The notes below the pieces were generated by a model, which made no database searches, was not told the DNA's origin, and was given only the letters and a program-made list of their open reading frames with translations. DNA of 64,000 bases. Source: Acidobacteriota bacterium (lineage in GTDB: Bacteria > Acidobacteriota > Terriglobia > Bryobacterales > UBA6623). Shown here one piece after another: positions 34,144 through 43,499 of this stretch. The position numbers were made by a program, and so were the translations under genes. Every line of letters starts with the position of its first letter. The first letter of the stretch is position 1. The stretch is from positions 372,001 through 436,000 of the forward strand of contig WGMB01000007.1 of assembly GCA_016125275.1 (NCBI GenBank), written 5' to 3'.

Positions 34144-35886
34144 ATGCTGTCGGCTCTTCGCATCGTCATCCCGTACATGCTCCGGCGTCGCTGGCGCTAC
34201 ACGGCCGGTCTGGCGGCGTTGCTGGCGCGGGCGCTGCTGGCCGTCGGCATCCCGTTCGCCCTGGGGATGGGTGTGGACGCCCTGGCCGCCGGCGAGCCGG
34301 TGCGCGACTACGCCGCTGCGCTGGTGGGTCTGGCGGTCGCCAAGGCGATCCTGCAATATCTGTCGCAGCAGTTGCTGGTGGGCGCGGCCCGCGACGTGGA
34401 GGAAGACCTGCGCGAGGATCTCTTCGCGCGGCTCACGCAGCTCCCCCAGCGCTTCTACGCCGAGCGTCCGGTGGGCGAGTTGCTCTCGCTGGCGGTGAAT
34501 GACATCGTCGCCGTCCGCATGCTGCTCGGCCCCGGCCTGTTGCAGTTCGTCGAAGCCCTCTTCGTCGGAACCCTGGCGCTGGGCCTGATGAGCGCGGTGG
34601 ACTGGCGGCTCACCCTGCTGATCTTTCTGCCCATCCCGTTCATCAGCCTCACGGTCAACTACTACGGCAAGCGCACGCAGGAGAGCTTTACGGCCCTGCA
34701 ACAGCGGCTGGCCGCGCTCTCGGCCTTTCTCGAAGAGCGCTTCAGCGGCCTGCGCACGCTCCGCGCTTACACTCGCGCCGAAGCCGAGCGGGAGCGCTTC
34801 CGGCAGGTCAACGAAGGCTACTTCGACGCCGCTCTCGCTCTCATCCGCGTCTGGCGCCGGTTCTATCCCCAGCTCGAGCTGCTGACCGGGCTCACCTGGG
34901 CGGCCACGCTCGGCTACGGCGGCTGGCGCATCCTCGAAGGTGCGATGACCGTCGGCGACCTGACCCTGTTTCTGGCCAGCCTGGCGCTGCTGACCTGGCC
35001 CGTTATCGGGTTGGGCTGGGCGCTCAACCTCGTCGAGCGCGGCGCGGCTTCGCTCGAGCGCATCCATCAGATCTTCCGCACGCCGCTGCAGATCGTCGAC
35101 GGGCCGCACACCGACTACTCCATCGACGGCGTGCGCGGCGATCTCGAGCTCGAGGAGGCCGCAGTCTACTTTCCGGGCACCGAGGAGCCCATCCTCGACC
35201 ACATCAGCCTGCATGCCGCCAGCGGCGTGATGATCGCCATCGTCGGCCCGGTCGGCGCGGGCAAGACGACCCTGCTCAACCTCGTCGCCCGCCGCATCGA
35301 GCCCGCCCGCGGACGCATTCTGCTCGACGGCGCCGAGCTCCGGTCGGTCCCTCTGGCCGTGCTGCGCGCCTCGGTCGGCTTCGCCGTGCAGGAGCCCTTC
35401 CTGTTCGACGGCACCGTGCGCGAGAACATGCTGCTGGGCCGTCCCGACGCCGAGGCCTGGGAGGTGGACGAAGCCGCCCGCATCGCGCAGCTCACCGGAG
35501 AGATCGCGGACCTGCCGGAGGGGCTCGACACGCCCGTCGGCGAGCAAGGCGCCGCGCTGTCGGGCGGCCAGCGCCAGCGGGTGGCCCTGGCGCGGGCGCT
35601 GCTGCGCGAGCCGCGGCTGCTGCTGCTCGACGATTCGCTGTCGAGCGTCGACCTGGAGACCGAAGTCGCCATTCTGGAGCGGCTGCGGCTGTACCTGCGC
35701 AACCGCACCACTCTCTACGTCACCCACCGCGCCGCGGCCGCGCAGCTCGCCGACGAGATTCTGGTGCTCGAACGCGGCCAAGTGGTCGAGCGCGGCTCGC
35801 ATCGCGACCTGCTGGCCGCCCAGGGCCGCTACTACGACATCTACCAGCGCCAAATGCTCGAAGAGGAGCTGATCCATGACGAGTAG
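34144..35886 (+). CDS. ABC exporter, half-transporter 1 (degenerate-site partner)
   Basis: 580 residues: six-helix ABC exporter domain (about 1-310) and an ATPase domain. Walker A is GPVGAGKTTL, the signature LSGGQRQRVALARAL, Walker B LLLLDDSLSSVD and the H-loop YVTHRAAA. The catalytic Glu after Walker B is replaced by Asp (DDS), the typical change of the degenerate site in heterodimeric exporters. It overlaps the next gene by 11 bases, so the two are made together. Role: export of drugs, lipids or peptides; the substrate is unknown. Confidence 0.95.
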   Translation: MLSALRIVIPYMLRRRWRYTAGLAALLARALLAVGIPFALGMGVDALAAGEPVRDYAAALVGLAVAKAILQYLSQQLLVGAARDVEEDLREDLFARLTQLPQRFYAERPVGELLSLAVNDIVAVRMLLGPGLLQFVEALFVGTLALGLMSAVDWRLTLLIFLPIPFISLTVNYYGKRTQESFTALQQRLAALSAFLEERFSGLRTLRAYTRAEAERERFRQVNEGYFDAALALIRVWRRFYPQLELLTGLTWAATLGYGGWRILEGAMTVGDLTLFLASLALLTWPVIGLGWALNLVERGAASLERIHQIFRTPLQIVDGPHTDYSIDGVRGDLELEEAAVYFPGTEEPILDHISLHAASGVMIAIVGPVGAGKTTLLNLVARRIEPARGRILLDGAELRSVPLAVLRASVGFAVQEPFLFDGTVRENMLLGRPDAEAWEVDEAARIAQLTGEIADLPEGLDTPVGEQGAALSGGQRQRVALARALLREPRLLLLDDSLSSVDLETEVAILERLRLYLRNRTTLYVTHRAAAAQLADEILVLERGQVVERGSHRDLLAAQGRYYDIYQRQMLEEELIHDE

Positions 35887-37753
35887 CCCGGTCCCCGTTC
35901 GGCCGGCCCCTGCCGGCTCCGCGCCGGCGACGCTCGCCATCGACTACGCCCTGCTGCGGCGGCTGGCGAAGGTCCTCGAGCCCTATCGCCGCTGGATCCT
36001 TGGCGCGCTGGCCATGGCCGGCGCCCACGCTCTGCTCGGAGCAGCCGTTCCCTTCCTCACCAAGCTCGTCGTGGACGTCTTCGTCGGCGCGGAAGGCGCC
36101 CCGCCAGGCCCGCCCGCTTGGCTGCCTGCCGACCCTCGCCAGTCCGTTGCGCTCATCGCAGGCGTCTACCTGGCGCTGCTGGCCGTGCAATATCTGCTGC
36201 GCGCCGGCCAGATCCAGTGGATGAGCTTGGCCGGCCAGCGCGCCATGCACAGCCTGCGCGAGCGGCTATTCGCCAAGCTCCAGGCTCGCCCCGCGGCTTG
36301 GTTTGACCGGGCTCCGGTAGGACGCCTGGTCGCCGCCGTCGGGGCGGACGTTGAGTCGCTGAACGACCTGTTCACCTCCGGCTTTGTGGCCGTCACCGCC
36401 GACCTGCTGCTGTTGCTGTTCTGCTTCGTCTGGATGTTCTGGTTCAGCCCGGCGCTGGCCGCCGTGGTTCTGGCGCTCACGCCGCTCGGCGTGGTCTTGC
36501 TGTGGGCCTTCCGGCGCCGTTCGCGCCCGGCGGAGACCGAGGTGCGCGGCGCAGTGGGCTCTCTGCAGGGCTTTCTCGCCGAGCAGATCGCCGGGATGGC
36601 CACGGTACAGCTCTACAGCAGCGAGCAGGACGCCCTGAGCCGATTCCGCGAGCTCAACGCCGAGCACCGCAAGGCCCAGCAGGTGGCTCTGACGGCGCAA
36701 GCCTGGTTCCTGCCGGCCGTCGAGCTGCTGGCGGCCGTCGCCGCCGCGCTGCTGCTGGTGGTCGCCGGCGGCTTGATCGAGCGCCAGGCCGTGAGCCTCT
36801 CCGTCGTGGTCGCCTTCGTGCAATACGGGGCGATCGTCTTCCGGCCGCTGCAACGCATGATGGAGCGCCTCAGCAGCCTGCAAGCCGCCTTTGCCGCCGC
36901 CGAGCGCATCTTCTCCCTGCTCGACGAACCGGTGGAGGAGTCTGCCGAACCTGCGCGGCCGGCGCCCGCGCCGGTCGCCTCCCGCCCTTCCAAGAAGGGC
37001 AACAAGAGCGAGGCTCTGGGCGTGGAGTTCGACGGCGTTTGGTTCGCCTACCACGGCGAGGACTGGGTGCTGCGCGACGTGAGCCTGCGCGTGGACCCCG
37101 GCGAGATGGTCGCCGTCGTCGGCCACACCGGGGCGGGGAAGACCACGCTCATCCACCTGCTGCTGCGCTTCTACGAGCCCCAGCGCGGGCGCATCCTGGT
37201 CGGCGGACGCGACCTGCGGGAGTGGCCGCGCGAAGAGCTGCGGCGCCAGTTCGGCTCCGTGCTGCAGGACCCTCGCCTGTTCGGCGGCTCGATCGAGAGC
37301 AACATCCGGCTCGACCCTGACGCGGTGGACCGCGAGCAGGCCTTGGAGGCGGCCCGCCGGGTGCGGCTCGACGAGTTCGTCAAGAAGCTCCCGCAGGGCT
37401 ACGAAACGCCCGTCGGCGAGCGCGGCGCCTCGTTGTCGGCCGGCCAGCGCCAGCTCATCGGCTTCGCCCGCGCGCTGGCCTTCCGTCCGCAGTTCCTGCT
37501 GCTCGACGAAGCGACCTCGGCCGTCGATCCCGAGACCGAAGCCCGCATCCGCGAGGGCTTGGCGAAGCTGGTCGAGGGCTCCACCTCGCTGGTGATCGCG
37601 CATCGCCTCTCCACGGTCCGGCGCGCCGACCGCATCCTGGTGTTGCACCATGGCCGCGTCCGCGAGACCGGCCGCCACCAGGAGCTGCTCGACGCCCGAG
37701 GCCTCTACTGGAAGCTCTATCAGCTCCAGTTCCAAGACCAGGAAGCGGCTTAG
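35876..37753 (+). CDS. ABC exporter, half-transporter 2
   Basis: 625 residues: six membrane helices to ~330, a charged linker, and an ATPase domain with Walker A GHTGAGKTTL, signature LSAGQRQLIGFARAL, Walker B FLLLDEATSAVD with the catalytic Glu, and H-loop VIAHRLST. The signature has Ala in place of the first Gly (LSAGQ). That fits the heterodimer model in which this signature faces the degenerate Walker site of the partner. It resembles MdlB/BmrD/TM288-type subunits. It ends 4 bases into the convergent cytochrome gene. Confidence 0.95.
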   Translation: MTSSPVPVRPAPAGSAPATLAIDYALLRRLAKVLEPYRRWILGALAMAGAHALLGAAVPFLTKLVVDVFVGAEGAPPGPPAWLPADPRQSVALIAGVYLALLAVQYLLRAGQIQWMSLAGQRAMHSLRERLFAKLQARPAAWFDRAPVGRLVAAVGADVESLNDLFTSGFVAVTADLLLLLFCFVWMFWFSPALAAVVLALTPLGVVLLWAFRRRSRPAETEVRGAVGSLQGFLAEQIAGMATVQLYSSEQDALSRFRELNAEHRKAQQVALTAQAWFLPAVELLAAVAAALLLVVAGGLIERQAVSLSVVVAFVQYGAIVFRPLQRMMERLSSLQAAFAAAERIFSLLDEPVEESAEPARPAPAPVASRPSKKGNKSEALGVEFDGVWFAYHGEDWVLRDVSLRVDPGEMVAVVGHTGAGKTTLIHLLLRFYEPQRGRILVGGRDLREWPREELRRQFGSVLQDPRLFGGSIESNIRLDPDAVDREQALEAARRVRLDEFVKKLPQGYETPVGERGASLSAGQRQLIGFARALAFRPQFLLLDEATSAVDPETEARIREGLAKLVEGSTSLVIAHRLSTVRRADRILVLHHGRVRETGRHQELLDARGLYWKLYQLQFQDQEAA

Positions 37754-39708
37754 CGGCGCAACGCCTCGAGCGCGCGCTCCGCCTCCTGCCGAACCGCCGG
37801 CGAGCCCCAACGGACCGCCTCTTCCCAAACCCTGCGCGCTCTCTCGGCTTCTCCTCGTTCGGCCAGCAGATGGCCCAGTTGCAGGCGCGCGGGCGCAAAG
37901 CGAGGCTCGACCGCCACGGCCTCCTCGAGCTGCCGCTCGGCCTCCGCGACGCGCCCCGTGGCGACCAGCAGCGCGGCCAGATGGGTCCGGGCGTAGGCGT
38001 GATCCGGCTGCGCGGCCACAGCCTGCCGGTAGGCCCTCTCGGCCTCCTCGGTGCGCTCGGCCCGCTCCAGCGACGCTCCCAGGTTCAGCCAAGCCAGCGG
38101 ACGCTCGGGCTCGGCGGCCACCGCTCGTTCGAGCAGCCCAATCGACCGCTCGACCGCCCCGGCCTGACCTGCCGCCACGGCCGCCGTCATCAGCAGGCCG
38201 GCCTGCCGGGGATGCCTCTCGAGCGCCTCGTCCATCGCGGCGACGGCTTCCTCCGTCCATCCCAGCCGTAGCAGGCACTCACCCAGGAACTGCGCCGCCC
38301 CGGCCGAGTCCAGCCCTCCGTCGAGGGCTTCTCGGTAAGCCCCGGCCGCCGCCGCGCAGTCGCCGGACCGGCGATAGGCCTCCGCCAGTTCGAACAGCGC
38401 GCCCGCCGGCGCCGGCCTTGCCCGCACGGCGGCCTGAAATCGCGCCAAGCCCGCGGCCGGATTCGTCCCCTCCCGCACCTGCGCCACGGCGAGATACAGC
38501 GAGCGCTCGGGCTCGGCGAGCTCCGGCGGATACAGCAAGGCGACATCCCCCTGGTAGGCGGCGGCCCGGGCTGCCTCGAGCTCGTCGATCGGCTGCCGCC
38601 AGTCCGCCTCGGGAGCCAGGCGAGGGATGCCGTGGTCGTGCATCGCCACGTGCACGGCGTCTTCGGTGCGTCGCCGCGGCATGTGGCAGCTCAGGCAGTC
38701 GCCGCTGTGCGCTCGCTCGGCCAACTCCTCGGCGTGGCAGCTCCGGCAGGCGGCTGTCGCCCGTCGGCTCACCGCATCCGGCGCTTCTTCCCCGTGCGGG
38801 TCGTGGCAGGTCCGGCAGCTCAGCGCGGCCGCTCCCGAGGCCCCGAAGCAAGCCGACCGCAGCAGGCCGTAGCCCGCGCCGTTGACCTCGAACTTTTGCT
38901 TCTGCGGCGTCCCTTCGGGATGGTCGAAGGCGATCGCGAAGGCCCCCAGCGGCTCGCCCGGCCGAAAAGAGAACGGCTCGCGGTCGAACCGCCGGACTTG
39001 GTCGGGCAGCGGCCGGCTGGTGGATTGCAGGTGGCACTGCAGGCAGATCTCCAGCGAGCGGTCCGGGTCCAGGCGGGCCGGGTTCACCAGATCCTGCGCC
39101 CCGCCGGCGGCGGCGCCCTGTGGGTCGCGCATTGCCGCTGCGTGTCCGTCGCCTGGACCGTGGCAGCGCGCACAGTCGATCGGCCGCAATGCGTCGGGTT
39201 CGCCCGGTGACGGGTAGGCCGCGTGGCAGAAGAGGCAGCGGTCGTCGAGCGCCCGCCGAAACCCGGCGTGATGCGGCTGATCGTAGCCCGGGCTCATCGC
39301 CCAAGCGCCGCCGGACTCGGCGTACCAGCTCAGCGGCAGCTCGATCCAGGCCCCCTGCTCGGCCCGGTGCAAGAAGGTCTGCGCGTGTTCGCCCGACCCC
39401 ACCGCCCAGTGCGCCTCCCGCTCGATCTCGTTTTCCCGGGAGCCGTCCGGCCCCGTCTGGAACCGGCGCAACACGTACTTTCCATCCTCCAGGCGCGGCT
39501 CGAAGGTGCGTCGGGAGCGGTCGTGGACGAAGGGCTGGGCCGGTGCCCAGTCGGCGCGATTGCCCGGCGAGCCGACCGGCGCGACCGACCGTCCCATGCC
39601 CGTGCGGGCGAAGCGCGCGGCGATCTCCGCGTGGCAGGCGGCGCACTCGGGCTCCGCCGCCAAAACGAAGCTCGCCCAGACGAGCGCGAAGGCCGCCTGG
39701 GCGAGCAA
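37750..39708 (-). CDS. Seven-heme c-type cytochrome with TPR repeats, paralogue of 8198-9985
   Basis: About 652 residues with a signal peptide (LLAQAAFALVWASFVLAAE). Seven CxxCH motifs: CAACH, CLFCH, CARCH, CLQCH, CRTCH, CRSCH and CLSCH. The order and surrounding text (IDCARCHGPGDGHA, LSCRTCHDPHG, RRTEDAVHVAMHDHGI) match the first cytochrome closely, then come about seven TPR units. The start is uncertain: no ATG and no clear ribosome site, so TTG 39708 is picked because the signal peptide follows; ATT 39720 is an alternative. It lies 26 bases beyond the receptor stop, so the two may be co-transcribed. Confidence 0.87.
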   Translation of the reverse strand: MLAQAAFALVWASFVLAAEPECAACHAEIAARFARTGMGRSVAPVGSPGNRADWAPAQPFVHDRSRRTFEPRLEDGKYVLRRFQTGPDGSRENEIEREAHWAVGSGEHAQTFLHRAEQGAWIELPLSWYAESGGAWAMSPGYDQPHHAGFRRALDDRCLFCHAAYPSPGEPDALRPIDCARCHGPGDGHAAAMRDPQGAAAGGAQDLVNPARLDPDRSLEICLQCHLQSTSRPLPDQVRRFDREPFSFRPGEPLGAFAIAFDHPEGTPQKQKFEVNGAGYGLLRSACFGASGAAALSCRTCHDPHGEEAPDAVSRRATAACRSCHAEELAERAHSGDCLSCHMPRRRTEDAVHVAMHDHGIPRLAPEADWRQPIDELEAARAAAYQGDVALLYPPELAEPERSLYLAVAQVREGTNPAAGLARFQAAVRARPAPAGALFELAEAYRRSGDCAAAAGAYREALDGGLDSAGAAQFLGECLLRLGWTEEAVAAMDEALERHPRQAGLLMTAAVAAGQAGAVERSIGLLERAVAAEPERPLAWLNLGASLERAERTEEAERAYRQAVAAQPDHAYARTHLAALLVATGRVAEAERQLEEAVAVEPRFAPARLQLGHLLAERGEAERARRVWEEAVRWGSPAVRQEAERALEALRR

Positions 39709-39734
39709 GGTTCGAACAATCGATGGCAGAGCGG

Positions 39735-42700
39735 CTAGAACTCCAGTCGCAGACCCATCATCATCGTACGTTCGTTGGTGGCGGCCGTCACGCGCCCGAA
39801 CGTGGAAGCGGCCATGCTGGTCCCCACCGTGCTGAACTGCGTGTGGTTGAGGACGTTGAAGCTCTGGCCCCAAATCTCGAACGTGGCCCGCTCGCCCACC
39901 TTGATGCGTTTGGTGAGCGAGAGGTCGAGATTGGCGACAATCGGTCCGCTCAGCGCGTCGCGGCCCAGGTTGCCGAACGTGCCCAGAACGGGTTGCGCGA
40001 AAGCGGAGGTGTCGAACCAAGACGTCACCGTCTGCGCCGAGCCGCTGAGCACCGGATCGCCGATCACGTCCGGCCGCTGCCGCGTCGAGCTCCCCACGCC
40101 GGCCCGGTCGAGCCCGCTCTGGGGGTTGATCGGCAAGCCCGATTGCAGCGTCAGGATGCTCGAGAGCTGCCATCCGCCCAGCACGGCCTTCAGCGGTCCC
40201 TGCTTGTTGCGGAAGAACGGCAGCTCGTAGATCGGCGCCGCGATGAAGCGATGGTTGGCGTCAAAGTTCGCCCGCCCGCGCTCCGTGCTGGCGTTGTACG
40301 AGTTGGGAACGGCGCCGTAGATGCCGCCCGTGAAGTCGGCGTTGTCGATCGCCTTCGAGTAGGTATACGCCAGCTTGCCGCTGAAGCCGTTGGTGAAGCT
40401 GCGGTTCAGCTCCACCTGTAGCCCGTGGTAGTTGGCCGCATAGCTCTGCTCGCGGTCGGAGATGGAGCCCCAGCCCTTGTAGGGGCGATAGGGGTTCACG
40501 TTCACCGCGCGGGTGGCGATGTCGACGTTCGGCAGCGGCTGGTTCACGTCGATCGTGCGCATCATGTGGATCGTCCGCGAGCCGGAGTAGCCGATCTCGA
40601 GCACCGTGTTGTTGCTCAGCCCGTGCTGGATGTTGAAGTTCCACTGCTGCGTGTACGGCGTCGGCTGGTCGGTGTCGATCGAGCCCAGCGTGATCGGCGA
40701 GGTCGTGCCCGACCCCACGCCCGCGCCCGGATTGCTCAAGGTCGGGTTGAAGAGCTGGATCTGCTGCTGGAACGGCGGATTGCCCGACATCAGGATGAAC
40801 GCGCCGAGAATCTCGCGGCTGTAGAACAGCCCGTAGCCGCCACGCACCGCCGTGCGGCCCGTGCCGAACAGGTCATAGGCGAAGCTCACCCGGGGAGCGA
40901 AGTTCACCGGATCGATCTTGAAGTGCTCCGAGGGGTTGATCAGCCCGTTGTAGCGGTCGCCGGTCTCCGGCAGCACGTTGCCGGCCGCCGTCACCGTTAC
41001 GGCCTTGCTCGGATCGTAGAAGTCCGAATCGAACGACCGGAAACGTTTGTCGGCTTCCGTCGCCGCCGGGAAGTAGGAGTAGCGCAGGCCGAGGTTTACC
41101 GTCAGCCGCCGGTTGACCTTCCACGAATCGTTGGCGAACAGCTCCAGCGCGTTGCGCAGATTGTCGTTGAAGGCCACCGTGTCGGACTCGCTGTAGTTTG
41201 CCGCCCGGCCCAACAGGAAGTCCGACCAGGGGTCGCCCGTGTTGACGCCGTCGAACGTGAAGTTGCCGAACACGTTCGTATCCGTCGGCTCGAACTTCTG
41301 CTCGTGCGAGTAGACGCCGCCGAACTTGAGCGTGTGCGCGCCCTTGATCCAGGTCACGTTGTCCTTGATCTCGTAGATCGTCTGGAAGTTGCTCCATGGC
41401 GCGCCGGCGTTGATGCCGGCGTAGTTGGTCATGGTGATGTTGGGCACCTTGTCGGGCACGCCGCTCAGGTTGAGGCTGGCGACCGGGTAGTTTGCCTCGG
41501 TGTCCTCGAACAGCTCCGGGATGTTGATGCCCCAGGTCGCGCCGCTGAGATCCGGGTAGAACTGCATGATGCGGTTGTGGCTGCGGGCGAAGTTCACGTC
41601 GTTGATCACGTTCGGGCTGAAGATGGACGTGAACTTGATGACCGTGTTGTTGGCCGGCGTCTCGTCCGTCCGGCGCAAGAACGCGAAGCCGGGCGTGACA
41701 GCGAGCGCTCGCTGTCACGCTTCTCGCGGTAGTGCCGCACCATCAGGCTGTGCTTGTCGGTGAAGTTGTGGTCCACCCGGTAGCTCTGGTCGCGGCGGTC
41801 GTCGATGAACGGCGCCGTCGTCGTGTAGTTGTTCGCGGTGGAGCTGACGAAATTCGGCAGGTCGTACATGCTCTGGTAGCCCAACGCGTTGGGGTCGAAG
41901 CGTGCGCTCGGCACTTGCGCGTTCGGGAACGCCACGCCGGTGTCGGGGTCTTTGATGGTCTTTCCCAAGGCCGAGAAGTCGCCCGCCCGCAGCGCCGCCG
42001 TCGGAACGATCGACTGGAACACCTGCTGCGTGCGCTCCTTGTTCCAGCCCTCCAAGATGAAGAAGAACGTCTTGTTACGGCCATCGTACAGGCCGGGGAT
42101 GCGCACCGGGCCGCCCAGCGAGAAGCCGAACTCGTTGCCCTTGAAAGCCTGCCGGTTGGAGTTGAAGAAGTTGCGGGCGTTGAGCTTGTCGTTGCGCAGG
42201 TAGTAGTACAGCGAGCCGTGAAATTCGTTCGAGCCGGACTTGGTGATCACGTTGAACTGGCTGCCGCCGCCCGTACCGAACTCCGCCGAGTAGTTGCCGC
42301 GCAGCGCCCGGAACTCGGCCACGCCTTCCACGTTCGGCGCCAGCGGAGCGCCCCAGTTGCCGCCCGTGTCGATGTTGTAGCCGCCGTCGAGCAGCCAGGC
42401 GTTGTGGGTCGGACGCACGCCGTTGACGGCCGCACGGTTGTTGCGGCGGTCATTGGGCGTATCGGAGACGACGCCGGGCATCAGCAGCGCCAAGGGCATC
42501 ACGTAGCGCCCCTGGGTGGGCGTATTGATGATCTGCTTGGCGCTCATGTGCGCGCTGGTTTCGCCGGAAGCCGTATTGACGACCACCGCGGTGGCCTCGA
42601 CCGTGATGGTTTCCGCCACCTCGCCCACGTTGAGCGAGAACACGATGCGGCGGTTGTCGTTGACGTGCAGCGTGACGCCCGTCACCACCGCCTTCTTGAA

Positions 42701-42949
42701 GCCCACGGTCTCCGCCGTGGCGATGTACTCGCCTACCGGCAACAGCGTCAGGGCGAATGCGCCCGCCTCCGACGAAGTGGCCGTGTAGTGCCGGTTCGTC
42801 CCTACGTTTTCGAGAATGATCGTCGCGCCCGGAATGATCGCTCCGCTTGCGTCTTCGACAATGCCGTAAACGCCTGCGGTGGTTTCCTGCGCGTGGAGCG
42901 AGAACCCTGTCAAAACGAGCGCCGCCAGGGCGGCGAATCTGAACGACAT
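39735..42949 (-). pseudogene. Oar-like TonB-dependent receptor, frame-broken near 41.7 kb
   Basis: The intact gene would encode about 1065 residues: signal peptide (AALAALVLTGFSLHAQ), carboxypeptidase-regulatory domain (TAGVYGIVEDASGAIIPGATI), plug, and a barrel ending in MMGLRLEF. Both halves are well preserved, but the frame breaks at ~41.69-41.72 kb: the 5' part reads HYREKRDSERSLSR and then shadow sequence, and the 3' part reads TPGFAFLRRTDETPANN. Removing 17 bases (AGCGAGCGCTCGCTGTC) restores YREKRD-TPGFAFLRR exactly. The start ATG 42949 has GGAGG at good spacing. Such receptors take up large substrates; this copy is inactive unless the break is an artefact. Confidence 0.85.
41693..41720. 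repeat. Perfect 28-bp palindrome at the receptor frameshift
   Basis: Half site GCGTGACAGCGAGC (41693-41706) is followed directly by its reverse complement (41707-41720). It sits exactly where the receptor frame breaks. Taking 17 bases out restores the frame. Confidence 0.95.
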
Positions 42950-43499
42950 GCCAAACCTCCCTTGCCAAGGCGTTAGGCCACGCAACCCGCGGCTCGTACG
43001 CCTATTCCTCGCCACGGACGGAAGGTCTCCGCCGTGGGTGCATTGCTGTTTGAAAGCAGACCGGTGTGACAACCGGAACCGGCTCGGCGGGGCCCTCATG
43101 GGGCGCCGAAACGGCAGGAATCGAACCGATCGAACGTCGGTTCCGACACGCAGAAGTGGTTCACGCCACCCGGGCTCGGCTGGGGCCCGGAGACTCGGCT
43201 TCTCGGCGCGACGGAATGGGCTTCCGCGATGAAGCCGTCCGTCGAACGCTACAGAAATCTCAGCGGGCCGCTACGTCGCGCCCTCGTTGGCAGGACAAAA
43301 TTGGAAAGACCTGAAGGCTGCAACCCCTCGCCGTCGACTGGACGGCGTAAGCCCGGTCGGTTCCCCGTGAACCCAATATAGAGAAATGCTCCGGCGGCGC
43401 CAACAAAAAAATGCGACGGCGCGGGAATCCGGAGCGGAGCCGGCTCTTTTACCGATGCCCGCCTCGAAAATACGGGCGCTTTCGTTCGTCCGGACCGGC
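42950..43499. other. 550-bp non-coding region upstream of the receptor, with hairpins
   Basis: No gene on either strand is supported. Hairpins lie near the receptor start: CCACGG/CCGTGG with inner CGGA/TCCG (43012-43037), TGCT/AGCA (43044-43058) and CCGG/CCGG (43061-43076). CCTTG/CAAGG-type pairing surrounds the receptor ribosome site near 42958-42970. The rest, to 43499, shows no clear terminator or known RNA. Confidence 0.5.

Noticed and set aside
40425-41732. Plus-strand open frame of 435 codons inside the TonB receptor
   Set aside because: It is antisense to conserved receptor sequence and has an Arg/Val-biased composition with no domain.
43117-43127. Sequence like a tRNA T-loop (GGTTCGATTCC on the minus strand)
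   Set aside because: The flanking bases do not pair as a T-stem, and no acceptor, D or anticodon arm could be built around it.
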